Part shown: positions 11,701 to 23,364 of the stretch, in pieces
How the letters are laid out: every line of letters begins with the position of its first letter
Position numbering within the stretch: position 1 is the stretch's first letter
Assembly: GCF_029633865.1 (NCBI RefSeq)
Contig: NC_079224.1
Span: 23,368,895-23,432,894, forward strand
Reading direction: 5' to 3'
DNA from: Lampris incognitus
Lineage: Eukaryota > Chordata > Actinopteri > Lampriformes > Lampridae
Length of the DNA stretch: 64,000 nucleotides
Translations under genes and position numbers: made by a program
Notes under the pieces: model-generated
What the model saw: only the letters and a program-made list of their open reading frames with translations
The model's database searches: none
Told to the model about the DNA's origin: nothing

Positions 11701-14700
11701 TTTGTAAAGAAAGCTAATTGTGGTGTAGTGAAAAATCCAAGTTTAAATGTGACATGAAATAGCAACTCAAAGGCTGCAAAACTATCCCAGCCATTACGGG
11801 CACACAGCCACACCATCTAGCAACCAATTTCCATTAGCATACAATTTGAAAACAAGGACTGATCTGATGAAAATGGTGTGTGATTTGATGGATTGTCACT
11901 GAAAATAAAGCTTCATTTCTGGAGGTTACTTCGGGGACAGTGGGGTTCTCAACGAGGCTAAAAAACTTTCCTCTTGAAAGCCACCCCCCTTTTAAGTGGT
12001 CTCTAGTGGCACTTTGCTATGAATATAAATTGGTGCCGGCTGCAACTATCATGCCCGTCATTACTTATACACCACTACTATTGTTGTCTACTATTGAGCC
12101 CTTTTCTACTTGTACTTAACAGCATAATTTTGTCTGTTTTCTGACATATGGCAATGTACAGCCGCACCTACGCTTGATAGGCTCTACATTTTTTCTTGAC
12201 AGCAATTTTCAAATGATTATCTACATTATGAAAACAGCATGTCAAAACCCCATGCCATTAACTCACAATTCCTGTTGCCCACAACACTAATTTCCAATTG
12301 CTTTCACACAAAATAAAAAAGTGCATGTTTGCAGCCCTGTAAGCACAAATGTCATACAATTGACAAAAATCGGTGAAGTCGTGCTAATCAAAATGGATGA
12401 CACCGTTTTCAATTGAACTGTATTACCCTAACATACATATAATCGCGGCACAAATCCTTACAGCAAAATATTAAAAACAATTACTACTCTAACAAGGGGA
12501 GATTACAGTAACGAAATATGGATAATTTAATTTCCTTACATTTGAAAGCAAGCAATCGCACATACAGCCTCGCCTCACAAGTGCAATTTATCAAAAATCA
12601 GTTCCCATAAGCACATTTATACCACAGGAATTCCTTTGTATCGTGTTGCTGAAAATGAAGCATGAACATGCAGTTGTCATATAGGGGCAGGTGGTCTCTA
12701 CCATCTTCCTGTAGAGCATTTAGTGAATTATGCATCTGCAAACTTAAAATGGATACCATGGCTATATCATCAAGCGTTACATTTATGGTGAAACTCCCCT
12801 AGACAAGCTACACATTTCAGCTTATTCTGCTGTTGCATTCTGTAAAATGACTTGGGAGTGTCAGCCAAATGTCTCAATGGAAAACGTGATATAAATCACT
12901 ACTTTAAGTGCATTGATATTTTTGCACGTAGATATGCAGGTCCTGCAGAACTGGCCTTTATCAATTCTTAACCTCTAAAACCAAGCTGACAGGGTAAAAC
13001 CTGCTAAAAGTTGAAAGAGCTGCCCTGTTGGTTAAACACTAGATCACAGAAACACACAACTTATCTTACTGCAACAAGATGCCAGCCTAGTTTACACAGC
13101 TCTTTTACAATTATGAGAAATGCAGCAACCTTACCATAGCCCTGGCTTGGTTCAGGTAACTGCTGGTACCGGATGAACAATCTTCCTCTCCTTCTCTATG
13201 CTCATCATCATCTGCTTTTCTTTTTTTCCTTCTTTCCCTCAGTGGCACATGTCCATCATTATCACTGGCGGGCTCTCGATCAGACGTGTTTGATTGTTGT
13301 GCAAATAGATTCTTCAAAGCTGCTTCAGCATTTTCAATACGAAGGTCAACCTAAAGTGGGAGTCAAAAAATAATATATTCAACATGTCTTGTGAATCTTT
13401 TGTTGTTGTTGTTTTATAAATTGACATCAATACAGCACACTGTCAATTAGTAAGTGTGCATAAGAAAATAGTCTACTTACTTCTAGAAGGTTGTGGGCTG
13501 TACCGTGAAAATATACTGTCAGGTTGGCCATGGTCGATCTTGGTAGAAAGGACTTGGGGGAGAAAACTACAGATCCTTCCTGGTTTGCAATGCCCATACC
13601 TGCAACAAACAAAATTGTCATTACAAAGACAACCTCTGAGCTGCTGGACTGCTGATGTTTACCTTGATAATACACCATGTTCACACAACAGCATCAGCTT
13701 AACCAGTCTCCCTATTCTTTTTCCCCCCCCTTTTCTCCCCAATTGTACCCAGCCAATTACCCCACTCTTCCAAGCCGTCCCGGTCGCTGCTCCACCCACT
13801 CTCTGCTGATCCGGGGAGGGCTGCAGACTACCACATGCCTCCTCCAATACATGTGGAGTTGCCAGCCGCTTCTTTTCACCTGACAGTGATGAGTTTCGCC
13901 AGGGGGACGTAGCACGTGGGAGGATCACACTATTTCCCCCAGTTCCCCCTCCTCCCTGAACAGGCGCCCTGATCGACCAGTAGAGGTGCTAGTGCATCGA
14001 CCAGGACACATACCCACATCTGGCTTCCCACCTGCAGACACAGCCAGTTGTGTCTGTAGGGATGCCCAACTAAGCCGAAGTAACACGGGGATTCAAACCA
14101 GAGATCCCCATGTTGGTAGGCAACGGAATAAACCGCCACGCCTCCTGGATGCCCCCATTATGACCTTTCTATCATATGAATAAAAGACTTGCCAGTCCCT
14201 CTGAGTGACTGCAAGGTGAACAAAGCTGGAGTGTGTTCATACTATAAATCAATTGTTTAATCAATCTTCCCCACATTAGCAGTTGCTATATTCTATACAC
14301 CCAAATATGAAAAAGAGGACTTAACAGTATTGTAAGAATGGAAAACAAGTGTATGGGTACTAGGCCAATCTCCTTAGATGAGAATAATCTGTAAAAGACT
14401 GAACACAAAGCCCTGAGTATTACAGGCTGCTCTAAATACTCCTTTTAGAGCAATATGAGCTACTGCCTCCAGGCTTTAGGTTAAGAAAATTACAGGATAA
14501 ATCGAAAAGACCCTTATAGTCAGTTATTATATAGGCTACAAACGTGTTTGACTGTAGCAGTTAACCCCCCACCCACCCCACCCCCACATACACTTTCTTG
14601 TCATTCTATCTACTGCTCTTTTCATTGTTTATTTAATCCTTCATGTGTTTTTGTGGGTTTTATATTTTTGCATATTGTGCTCATGTTACTGTATATGCCA

Positions 14701-17700
14701 TACTGTAATGGTAGCTTCCTGCTGGGCACCACTAAGATTTAAATGAATGATTCAAATGATGTCTGTGAATGTTCTCATTCAAAATCATTCAAATGAATGA
14801 TTTTACACTTTGTGTGGAGTCAACAAGATGAACCCATGTTTACCTGAGCCAACAGTAAAGTCTGAATAGGAGGAGTATTTCCAGAAGTCGGCTTCAAAGT
14901 CTCTGCTGATGATATCATCAGGCAGTGACTCTATCAGGGACTGCTTCATGGGGTCCTCACTCCTCAGGACATTAGTCAGATGGCTCCACACAAATGAGCC
15001 CACTGGAAAAGCAGCAAGTAACAAAAATGAAGAAAAAATTATTTTTACTGTCAGAACAAGCACAGAAAGCTTATCATATTTGAATGTTTCTTTAATCGAC
15101 AATATGATGAATATTATTTATCCCTGTGGAGAAATTGATGAGCAACAGCAGCTGACAGTTTGTATATCTACACTCACTGGCCACTTTATTAGGCACACCC
15201 GTCCAACTGCTCGTTAACGCAAATTTCTAATCAGCCAATCACATGGCAGCAACTCAATGCATTTAGGCATGTAGACATGGTCAAGACGATCTGCTGCAGT
15301 TCAAACCGAGCATCAGAATGGGGAAGAAAGGTGATTTAAGTGACTTTGAACGTGGCATGGTTGTTGGTGCCAGACGGGCTCGTCTGAGTATTTCAGAAAC
15401 TGCTGATCTACTGGGATTTTCACGCACAGAGAATGGTCCGAAAAAGAGAAAATATCCAGTGAACGGCAGTTCTGTGGGCGAAAATGCCTTGTTGATGCCA
15501 GAGGTCAGAGGAGAATGGCCAGACTGGTTCGAGCTGATAGAAAGGCAACAGTAAATCAAATAACCACTCATTACAACCGAGGTATGCAGAAGAGCATCTC
15601 TGAATGCACAACACGTCGAACCTTGAGGCAGATGGGCTACAGCAGCAGAAGACCACACCGGGTGCCACTCCTGTCAGCTAAGAACAGGAAACTGAGGCTA
15701 CAATTCGCACAGGCTCACCAAAATTGGACAATAGAAGATTGGAAAAACGCTGCTGCGACATTCAGATGGTAGGGTCAGAATTTGGCGTCAACAACATGAA
15801 AGCATAGATCCATCCTGCCTTGTGTGGGGGATATTTTCTTGGCACACTTTGGGCCCCTTAGTACCAATTGAGCATCGTATCAACGCCACAGCCTACCTGA
15901 GTATTGTTGCTGACCATGTCCATCCCTTTATGACCACAGTGTTCCCATCTTCTGATGGCTACTTCCAGCAGGATGACGCGCCATGTCATAAAGCTCCAAT
16001 CATCTCAACTGGTTTCTTGAACATGACAATGAGTTCACTGTACTCAAATGGCCTCCACAGTCACCAGATCTCAATCCAATAGAGCACCTTTGGGATGTGG
16101 TGGACCGGGAGATTCGCATCATGGATGTGCAGCCGACAAATCTGCAGCAACTGCGTGATGCTATCATGTCAATATGGACCAAACTCTCTGAGGAATGTTT
16201 CCAGTACCTTGTTGAATCTATGCCACGAAGGATTAGGGCAGTTCTGAAGGCAAAAGGGGGTCCAACCCGGTACTAGCAAGGTGTACCTAATAAAGTGGCC
16301 AGTGAGTGTATATACAATTTAGGATAGAAAAATTCCACATTCAACATTTCCCTGTTTACTTAACCAATTCCTGAGCTATCAGTTATTCAACACCAATAGC
16401 AAAAGAAACAGCTAACTGTAAGTCAAGTCAATTTTATTTGTATAGCCCAATATCACAGATTACAAATTTGCTTCAAGGGGCTATAACTATAAAATGAAAA
16501 TGGGCAATGTTTTCATATCATAGGTTGATATTTGCAAATATCAATTTCAATGGGTTTTTTTGTCTTCTACAAGCATATTAATCTTTAATTCAGCCCTGTC
16601 TATTTTCAATGAAGTGAGCTGTTCATTGACATTCCCAGCATCTCCTAACACTGCAACACAGAATCACACCTTGGCTGGAAGTCTCGTTTTTCAGAGTCTC
16701 CTTCACCAAACTGAGTACCTCCGGATCAGGGCAGCGTATGAGTTGCTGGTATGCAGCGATCCTGACCTCAGCATCCTCCTGGGAGGAGCGGTACAGCTGC
16801 AACAGCACAGACCTCTGAAGAGAAAATCGGCTGTCAATCAATGGTGTCAGACACCCTCTCTTCTTCTCACCTCTTCACCTCTAACTCAACTCATCGTGAA
16901 CCAATTACACGTCTGTTGTGACACAGGGTCTCATGATATGAGGACTTAACTAAGCAAAGTGAACACATTGCAAATTGAGCAGTCTTTTAAAAAGTGTCTT
17001 TTTAATTATTAAATCTGAGGAATTTAAAAGGGACCTACTTAATATATTGCTCATTTTTGTTACAGCCAACACAATCCAACAGTAAGGAATTTCCAGTCGC
17101 CACTGTTGTGACATGTCTTTTCTCTGTTGACATAAATAGCAGTGTCAGCATTTACTCACATCAGCGGAGCAGGGGATCCGTCTGAAGGCTTGGACAGCAG
17201 CAAGCCGTAGCTCCATTGATGTTGAGTGGCCAAGCACACAGCGGTTTAGCAGAGGGATGAGGCCCACAGCAGACAGACCAGCGTTTCCCACTGATTTCAG
17301 TGCATAAAAAAGCTGTGGGAGATCAGAATTAATGTGGAATGGGCAGGGTTTAGGAAAATTTGTTACAAAGCACTCCCAGTGTGATCTGATAATATTGTGA
17401 TTTTGGACAACTACAATAAATCTTTCTTAGCAACATCGACATTGGTGCAGATCATTAACTGCACCCATCATACCTCTGTCACTCGTGTAGGCTCCTCTCC
17501 TCCACAGCTCTCCTTCAAGATTTCCTGCAGAGTTTGTATGAATGTCTGAACCTGTGGAAGCTGGACACAAGGAGACAGGGACCTCTGGCACAGAAGGTGG
17601 ATCAGGGATGACCCAGCAAGCAGGGCCTTGTTCCGCACCTCTGATATCTCCAGCAATGTCTAATACAAAAAGCAGAGAACTATGTTATGCATTGCTGGGC

Positions 17701-20700
17701 CTATGTCAATACGTTTTCTTTCTCAAAAACTCAAAGAACTGGGTGTGAAACAAACATCTGTAGAGGGATGCTGTCACCTTTATTACAGATTTCAACATGA
17801 CAGATCTGTTCCAACATCATTTTAAACAAATGGTCTAATCAGAAATAAGTAAGTGCACCATTTAGCATCACTGGAACATCAGTCATTAGTATTACTGGAA
17901 CGTCATTGTTCCCATCACAAACACATGGATGCCTACATTGACAGATTCGATGATCTGCGGAGACGGATAGGGGATGAGGGCTATGGCAGTGAGGTAAGAG
18001 TGGGACTGGTCCTCTTCAAGCTCTCTGTTCTTCATCAGCTCAATCAGTAGTAGGATGCAGTTCTCTGATCCACAGGCTGGTAAGGCATCCAACAGCGGCT
18101 GCCTATCCCAACAGAAGAATCAACACAGAGATCAGCTGTCTGTCTAAAGACTATGTTTCTCTGAGGGCTAATAAATCATTACATAACTGATCCCCAAGAT
18201 AAATGCTTTAACATACACAACAGAGCTATAGACGCAGACCCTACAAAATACTGTATATACTGTTATTAGATTCTGCTGCAGAGAAGTGTAGGACCAAGGA
18301 GGGAACACTATTCAGTTCTAGCCTGTTTGGTGATCTGTAAGAGAGGAGTAACAGATGTCTTTGTGCATGACTGGCAGTGTTGGCTCTGTATTATTTATTT
18401 CTCAGGAGAGCCCATAGACAGGCAACTTTTGGGCTTTGACACATTTAGCCCATGACAAGGTATTATGCAGTTTTCCATCGATGCAGAGCACAACTGTTGT
18501 GGGATTTTGTTGTGACCAGAACAATACGGGATCATAGTCTCAAATGTATAGCTGGAAGTGGGCCTAGTATTGACTGCACATTTTAAACTGAGTAACTAAC
18601 GTTACATATCATTCATGTAATGTCCAGACTGAATGCTTAACACTGACATTGTAAGATGGTTGCTTTTGCACCAGTTCAACAAAGAAAGCTAAAGTTAGCT
18701 CATCTGAATCATGTTTTTAGCTAACCAACGACCCAGAAAACCAAGCTGAAGCGTCAGAAACACTAAAAAATAAAAAATAAATGTATGTATTCAGCATGTC
18801 TTACTTACATCTCTTGATAGAATTTCTGTGCCAATTTGCTTACCAATGACCATTATAATGTGAAAAAAAAAGAAGCAAAATCTTTCATGTTTTATAACGG
18901 CACATACTTTTAGATGCACTCACTCACGAACATTTTTGGAGGGGTCCCAAACCCCCCGGTCCCCCACCCTACCAAAGTGTTCACAGCTGGTGTAGCTAAA
19001 TGACAGTTTGTGAGTGAGTGAATGAGAGGCCTGGGTCATGAGGTGCTCCACGTTTAAAAATGTGACTGAAACAATTCTCCTGGGGTAGACGAGGGAGCGT
19101 TGACAGATAACACAAAGATATTTTTTGTAATACTCTGAGGGAAGGACACTGCGGTGGAGTGAGAAAACACAGACCAATCGTTGCGGCACTTGAAGGAGGT
19201 TTCTTGCCAGAGTGTCTCGAGTTCAGAAAGCGACAGATCTCTCAGCTGGAATGCCAGTCGAACAAACTGTTGGGACACCTATGAAAAAGTAAAGACATAG
19301 AAAATGTTCATCCTTGTTGTAGATATTCATCTTAAATATAAACACCATGTGGATTACAGTTTGCCTTTAATAAATCTGTCTGACAAAACAATGATTTCCA
19401 TCTAGGACTTTAAAATCAAGTAATTTCACTATACAGAAATGTAAAGTGACTCCCCCCAATTGTACTTGGCCAATTACCCCACTCCTCCGAGCCATCCCAG
19501 TCACTGCTCCAACCCCTCTGCTGATCTGGTGAGGGCTGAAGACTACCACATGCCTCCTCCGATACATGTGGAGTCGCCAGCCGCTTCTTTTCACCTGACT
19601 GAGGAGTTTCACCAGGGGGACGTAGCGCATGGGAGGATCACGCTATTCCCCCCAGTTCCCCCTCCCCCCCGAACAGGCACCCCGACCAACCAGAGGAGGC
19701 ACTAGTGCAGCAATCAGGACACATACCGACATCCAGCTTCCCACCCGCAGACACAGCCAATTGCGTCTGTAGAGACACCCAACAAAGCCCAAGGTAACAC
19801 GATTCGAACCGGCGAGCCCCGTGTTGGTAGGCAACAGAATAGACCGCTACGCTACCCGGACACCCCGTAAAGTGACTTTTTAACTGACTTTCCAATTTGA
19901 TCTCTTTCATAAAATCAGATTTGGTCCGGCCAACTCCTGTCAAAAGAACAATAATAATTGGCTCATATAAAGACAAAACTTGGAGGAAGTCAAACCTCAG
20001 GATTTAAACACAAACGAAAGACCACAGGTTTGGCTGAGTGACAGCTCACATGAAGCCAGACATTGTCACTTGTCAAAGCATAAACCTACAGTACCTATAG
20101 GCTGGTAAACAATGCTTCACACTTCAGTTTTTGTCCTTTAGTCTTTAATCTCCTGTTTGTAATAACACCATTGCCACAACAAATGGGGGTAACTCTACGG
20201 AGACTGTATGTAGGGAAAAATCTAAAAGGGGGGGGTCAATCTGTCTGTTGCAACTGACAACTACCTGTTGCTGATCTGTGGTCAGACCACATAACATCCT
20301 CACAGTTTCGCTGGCCTGCTGAGGTGTTGCAGCCCTGCCTTTGCCCGGCCCTGCAGCCTCCTCCTCCTCAAACTGCATGCCTGTTAGCACACCAGGGCCC
20401 AATGAATCTGAGGGAGTAAGGAGAGGAAGATGCATGTCTCACAAACACAATGGTGAATATCATATAGGGTAGAACCTGTAGCGATCCACTTTTTTTTTTT
20501 TTTGGATTTTTCCCCCATTTTCTCCCCAATTGTATCCATCCAATTACTCCACTCTTTCAAGCTGTCCTGGTCACTGCTCCACCCCCTCTGTCATTCCAGG
20601 GAGGGCTGCAGACTATCACATGCTTCTTTTCACCTCACAGTGAGGAGTTTCACCAGGGGGACGTAGCGTGTGGGAGGATCACGCCCCCCCAAACAGGTGC

Positions 20701-23364
20701 CCTGATCGACCACAGGAGGCGGTAATGCAGTGACCAGGACACATACCCACATCCGGCTTCCCACCCGCAGACATGGCAAATTGTGTTTGTAGGGACGCCT
20801 GACCAAAATTGAGGTAACACAGGGACTCAAACCGGCAATCCCTGTGTTGGTAGGCAACGGAATAGACCGCTACGCGGCCCGGACACCCAGTGATCCACAC
20901 TTTTATACTCTATGGTACACTAGAGGCACAGCCATGGATAATCGTAGTGATGATGCTGTTTGCAGCCAGTTATGCAAAGACACTAACCTACTGAGGAAGG
21001 TGTCCCTGGCTGGGCTCTAAGCAGGATAAGCCTTGACGTAGTTTGTATCTTCAATGGTACTGCAGTTGCTGACCAAGTCAGCATAGATACAGTCTCCGTA
21101 CAGTTGACTTCTTCCATAACTAGGGTCCCAAAGCGCTGAGCACACTGGAGCTTAGAATCCACCGTCTGGACAAAAAATGGGCAAGAAAGAGTCTATTGTG
21201 AAGTAAATATATCAAATGTAACAAAATAAGGTTCACTGTTAGGAGTTTGATTGGGAAAACTTACTGAAGTACTAATCCCAATATAGCTTGGTAAAGAAAC
21301 CAAATTATTGTCTGCTGTGGAAAACTCAAGACAAATAAATGCAAACTGATGTGATGACTCAGCAACTGTTTTTCAAACTATTATAGCATGCTAAGACAAA
21401 AAGGGAAGGGGAGTATCTGGGTCTTTACTAATGTCTCATTGTCCCAACTTCTGTTTCTGAAGGGAGGAAGAGGAAGGGCAAACTCACAGTATCTTCTGAT
21501 AGAGATATAGACCGTGGCCAGAAGTCTGACAATCTGTGCTGCTGGCATTGTGTCAAATCCCTCATCTTGATCAGTACAGCTCCTCGCCTCTCATATTGGC
21601 TGTTGCAGGTCCCATACATGTCAGTCTGAGAGAAGGGCATTAAGACAAAGTCAGACATTCCCCATGTGCACACACTACATTATGGGAGGCTGATGATGAT
21701 TATAATGTCAGATATTAGTTGTAGTAGTAGTAGCAGTAATAGCAGTAGTAGTAGTAGTAGTAGTAGTAGTGTCAGCGGTGGAACAGTGGTGGCAGTAATT
21801 GCAGTATTCTAAAACTGAAATTATAACTAAAAAGCTACCATACTGCATGAGATGCTATCCCTTAACACTAGTTTTCTGTACAGATTATAAGTTGACAACA
21901 TATGTAAGCTATTAATGCTATAACATCTTTGCAATGTAGCAAAAACTGCACTTGAGAGTATTTCTTAGTTTGTATTTCTGGGAACGATCTCCATCATCCA
22001 CCCTCACCTCTTTGACTATTTCCCATGTGGAAGCTGTGTAGGAGGTCTGGAGCATGCTCAGTAGAGCTCTCTTAACATTGAGGGTCCACACCTGCTCCCC
22101 CTCCTGCGGACAGAGGGCTGTGACCTTTCCCCCCTGAAGGGAGAACTTGAGGCGCGTTTTCTCCAGTGACTCCCTGGGAAACAGGAACACCAGATGAGTC
22201 CTCCAAGACAATAACCTACGCTAGTAAGATGTATCACACTCAAAGGAAGAATGGCTTTCCGAGATGGTTCCGGCTTGCGCTTGGTTCTTAAACTGTTGAC
22301 GCAGTAAATAAAACCAGACAAATCCACACAAAAACTGACAGATAAAAGTTAGATTCATTTATTAATTCATTGCAAGCACAATGAATTACACAAAGTATAA
22401 AACTGAAATAAGTTTGATCCCTGAAATACCTCAAACTCTTTAAGCGTTGCACAGAATGTTCCTTCTGTGGAGAAAGCCGTTTTATCTGTGGGTTCCTAAT
22501 CTGGTGGGAAAGCACAAACACATGAGCTAAAACATATGAATTTTTACAGTGCTTTTATATATGCATATGCATATACCATAGAGTACTTCAAAATACTAAT
22601 TGAATGACAGCTGCTTCAACCTTCTAGGATAAAAACTTTTTGGTCAAACCGTTTACCTGCATGATCAAAAGACACTTGGAGATCACATCGACATCCACTA
22701 CACAGTCTAGAGCCAGTCCGTTCCTGCCAGAGTTTGAGCCATGTAGGGTTGTAGTTATTGTGGTGCTATACCTATACGTATATCTCACTCCTTTCTGGTA
22801 GGGGAGGTCAGGGGAGGGAAATCCTATGGATATCAGGCAACAGACAATTTAGAATCAGAGAAAACAAGAAAAATGTCTCAGTAATACGATTCCTGCTGTT
22901 CAGCTATATATAAAATAGCCTGTTGTATGCTGCAAGCAATAACCTGCACTAGCTACACAATGCATTTTAAAATGACAAAAAAATATTAAAGTATTTGTTA
23001 CTGAGCATGCAGTTTATTCTGATACTATATGCCCGACATTGGAAAACAATAAATATAACCTCTCACCAGCACAACTAGAATCACAAAGACGTTGGTCCAC
23101 CTGAAAACAGTCCCCTACAAATGGAAGTATAATAATTAAGAGAATAGCGTTTTAAAAGCATTTGTTAAATTCTTCATCCACGGTAAAACATGACATACAG
23201 TATAAATCCGATGCTCACGGTGATGCCATTCTTTCAGTTAAATCAGCAAGTCTGCCTCAACAGGAGAATCAAACAACACACCAGAAAGTGGCAGGAAACT
23301 TACCATGAGTAAGGATAAAAATAAGTGTAACATGCAGACAATTAAGCAACGAGGACACAGCCAT
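5734..23364 (-). CDS. ApoB/apolipophorin-like large lipid transfer protein, N-terminal 21 coding exons
   Basis: Secreted lipid carrier of the vitellogenin/apoB family, inferred from domain order and cysteines. Exons (minus): 23304-23364, 23067-23114, 22657-22823, 22430-22500, 22008-22173, 21488-21625, 20988-21165, 20265-20407, 19175-19278, 17937-18102, 17474-17659, 17160-17312, 16670-16814, 14844-15002, 13481-13599, 13135-13350, 11258-11416, 9794-9978, 8940-9122, 7326-7417, 5734-5903. All phases agree, giving about 1003 residues with no stop. The start gives a hydrophobic signal peptide (MAVSSLLNCLHV...). ApoB-type cysteines: C77/C87, C178/C198 (YGTC...RDLTQC), C225/C239, C369/C374 (CGSENC). 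A helical repeat region spans about residues 330-640, then lipovitellin-like sheets (LVLPSLSGMPVRLAV). RERRKKRK lies at 706-713. The 3' exons are outside the window or beyond the repeats at 1-5.7 kb. Weakest splice sites: the exon 9 donor GTCTGT and the exon 21 donor GTGCAG. It could be a fast-evolving apoB paralogue or a separate apolipophorin-like gene. Confidence 0.85.
6205..6590 (-). mobile_element. Penelope-like element 3' end
   Basis: Reverse complement of the same 3' region as the element at 3.2-4.4 kb: the end of the GIY-YIG reading frame near 6500-6540, the conserved non-coding stretch, and the hammerhead-like core at 6262-6291. A short piece of the tail in the opposite orientation follows at about 6540-6590. 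It lies in intron 20 of the lipid-transfer gene. Confidence 0.75.
6262..6291 (-). ncRNA. Hammerhead-like core in Penelope end
   Basis: On the minus strand: CTGAAGA (6285-6291), arms TCACT/AGTGA, then GAAA (6262-6265). Flanking GGATAC and GTATCC can pair as an outer stem I, with an internal loop between them and the core. Activity is not established. Confidence 0.45.
6920..7205 (+). mobile_element. tRNA-derived SINE
   Basis: The head has pol III box-like sequences (TGGCTCAGGAGG as A box, GGTTCGATC as B box). The body is 'TGTCCTTGAGCAGGACACC', and the tail reads AAAGTGCTATACAAATGCAA, as in widespread fish SINEs. It lies in intron 20 of the lipid-transfer gene. Confidence 0.7.
8237..8937 (-). 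mobile_element. Rex1-type LINE 3' fragment abutting a splice donor
   Basis: The minus strand encodes the end of a Rex1-like reverse transcriptase: FGTTISSSLKWEDNFTTIQK, RLFFLRQLRKFGAS, then TASxIIGCKLP. The 3' end is near 8237 with a repeated TTGAATCTTG. Two in-frame stops are visible in the reverse-transcriptase part. The recognisable LINE sequence starts within a few bases of the exon 19 donor of the lipid-transfer gene. Confidence 0.75.
10202..10620 (-). mobile_element. tRNA-derived SINE, copy 1
   Basis: On the minus strand it starts with a tRNA-like head (B-box region around 10555-10575) and ends in a CAATTG-rich, A-rich tail near 10205. It is the same family as the copies at 13.7, 19.5, 20.5 and 60.8 kb. 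It lies in intron 17 of the lipid-transfer gene, sense to the host gene. Confidence 0.75.
11125..11241 (+). repeat. LINE/SINE 3' tail fragment
   Basis: Ends GGGCTATACAAATAAACTTG plus ACTTGACTT, a common fish retroposon tail. Related tails occur at about 16419-16480 (minus) and 51990-52045 (plus). Confidence 0.55.
13216..13239 (-). other. Dibasic RERRKKRK stretch, possible convertase site (in exon 16)
   Basis: Codons for residues 706-713 of the lipid-transfer protein. RERR and RKKR both fit the furin consensus R-X-K/R-R. The stretch is followed by an acidic, probably exposed segment (ADDDEHREGEED). Insect apolipophorin precursors are known to be cut at such a motif at about residue 700-720. 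Cleavage here is inferred. Confidence 0.55.
13719..14156 (-). mobile_element. tRNA-derived SINE, copy 2
   Basis: Same family and orientation as the 10.2 kb copy: tRNA-like head at the right end, A-rich tail at the left (T-rich on the plus strand). It lies in intron 14 of the lipid-transfer gene. Confidence 0.75.
15171..16308 (+). mobile_element. Tc1/mariner transposon, complete ends, defective transposase
   Basis: A 1138-bp element in intron 13 of the lipid-transfer gene. Its ends CACTCACTGGCCACTTTATT and the inverted copy are flanked by TA. The transposase is on the plus strand. The N-terminal helix-turn-helix starts at 15318 (MGKKGDLSDFERGM). The second helix-turn-helix follows (TRRTLRQMGYSSRRP). 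The catalytic region shows FQQDDAPCH and LNPIEHLWDVV. The coding region is split among frames, so it makes no full transposase. The TA target duplication and terminal repeats are intact. Confidence 0.9.
16419..16480 (-). repeat. Retroposon 3' tail fragment
   Basis: CAAGTCAATTTTATTTGTAT followed by AGCCCAATATCACAG: the reverse complement of the tail type seen at 11.2 and 52.0 kb. Confidence 0.5.
19451..19866 (-). mobile_element. tRNA-derived SINE, copy 3
   Basis: Same family. The tRNA-like head at the right end includes GGTTCGAATC on the minus strand (about 19802-19812). It lies in intron 8 of the lipid-transfer gene, sense orientation. Confidence 0.75.
20489..20888 (-). mobile_element. tRNA-derived SINE, copy 4
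   Basis: Same family, with a clear poly(A) tail on the minus strand (T run at about 20490-20502). It lies in intron 7 of the lipid-transfer gene. It lacks part of the central region compared with copy 3. Confidence 0.75.
21717..21769. repeat. (TAG)n microsatellite
   Basis: Imperfect TAG/CAG triplets in intron 5 of the lipid-transfer gene. Confidence 0.85.

Noticed and set aside
13969-14150. True tRNA genes at the B-box-like sequences
   Set aside because: They are SINE heads: box-like motifs without a foldable acceptor stem, followed by the shared SINE body.
14737-14800. Inverted repeat of GAATGATT motifs
   Set aside because: The arms do not pair beyond short AT-rich motifs; likely chance.
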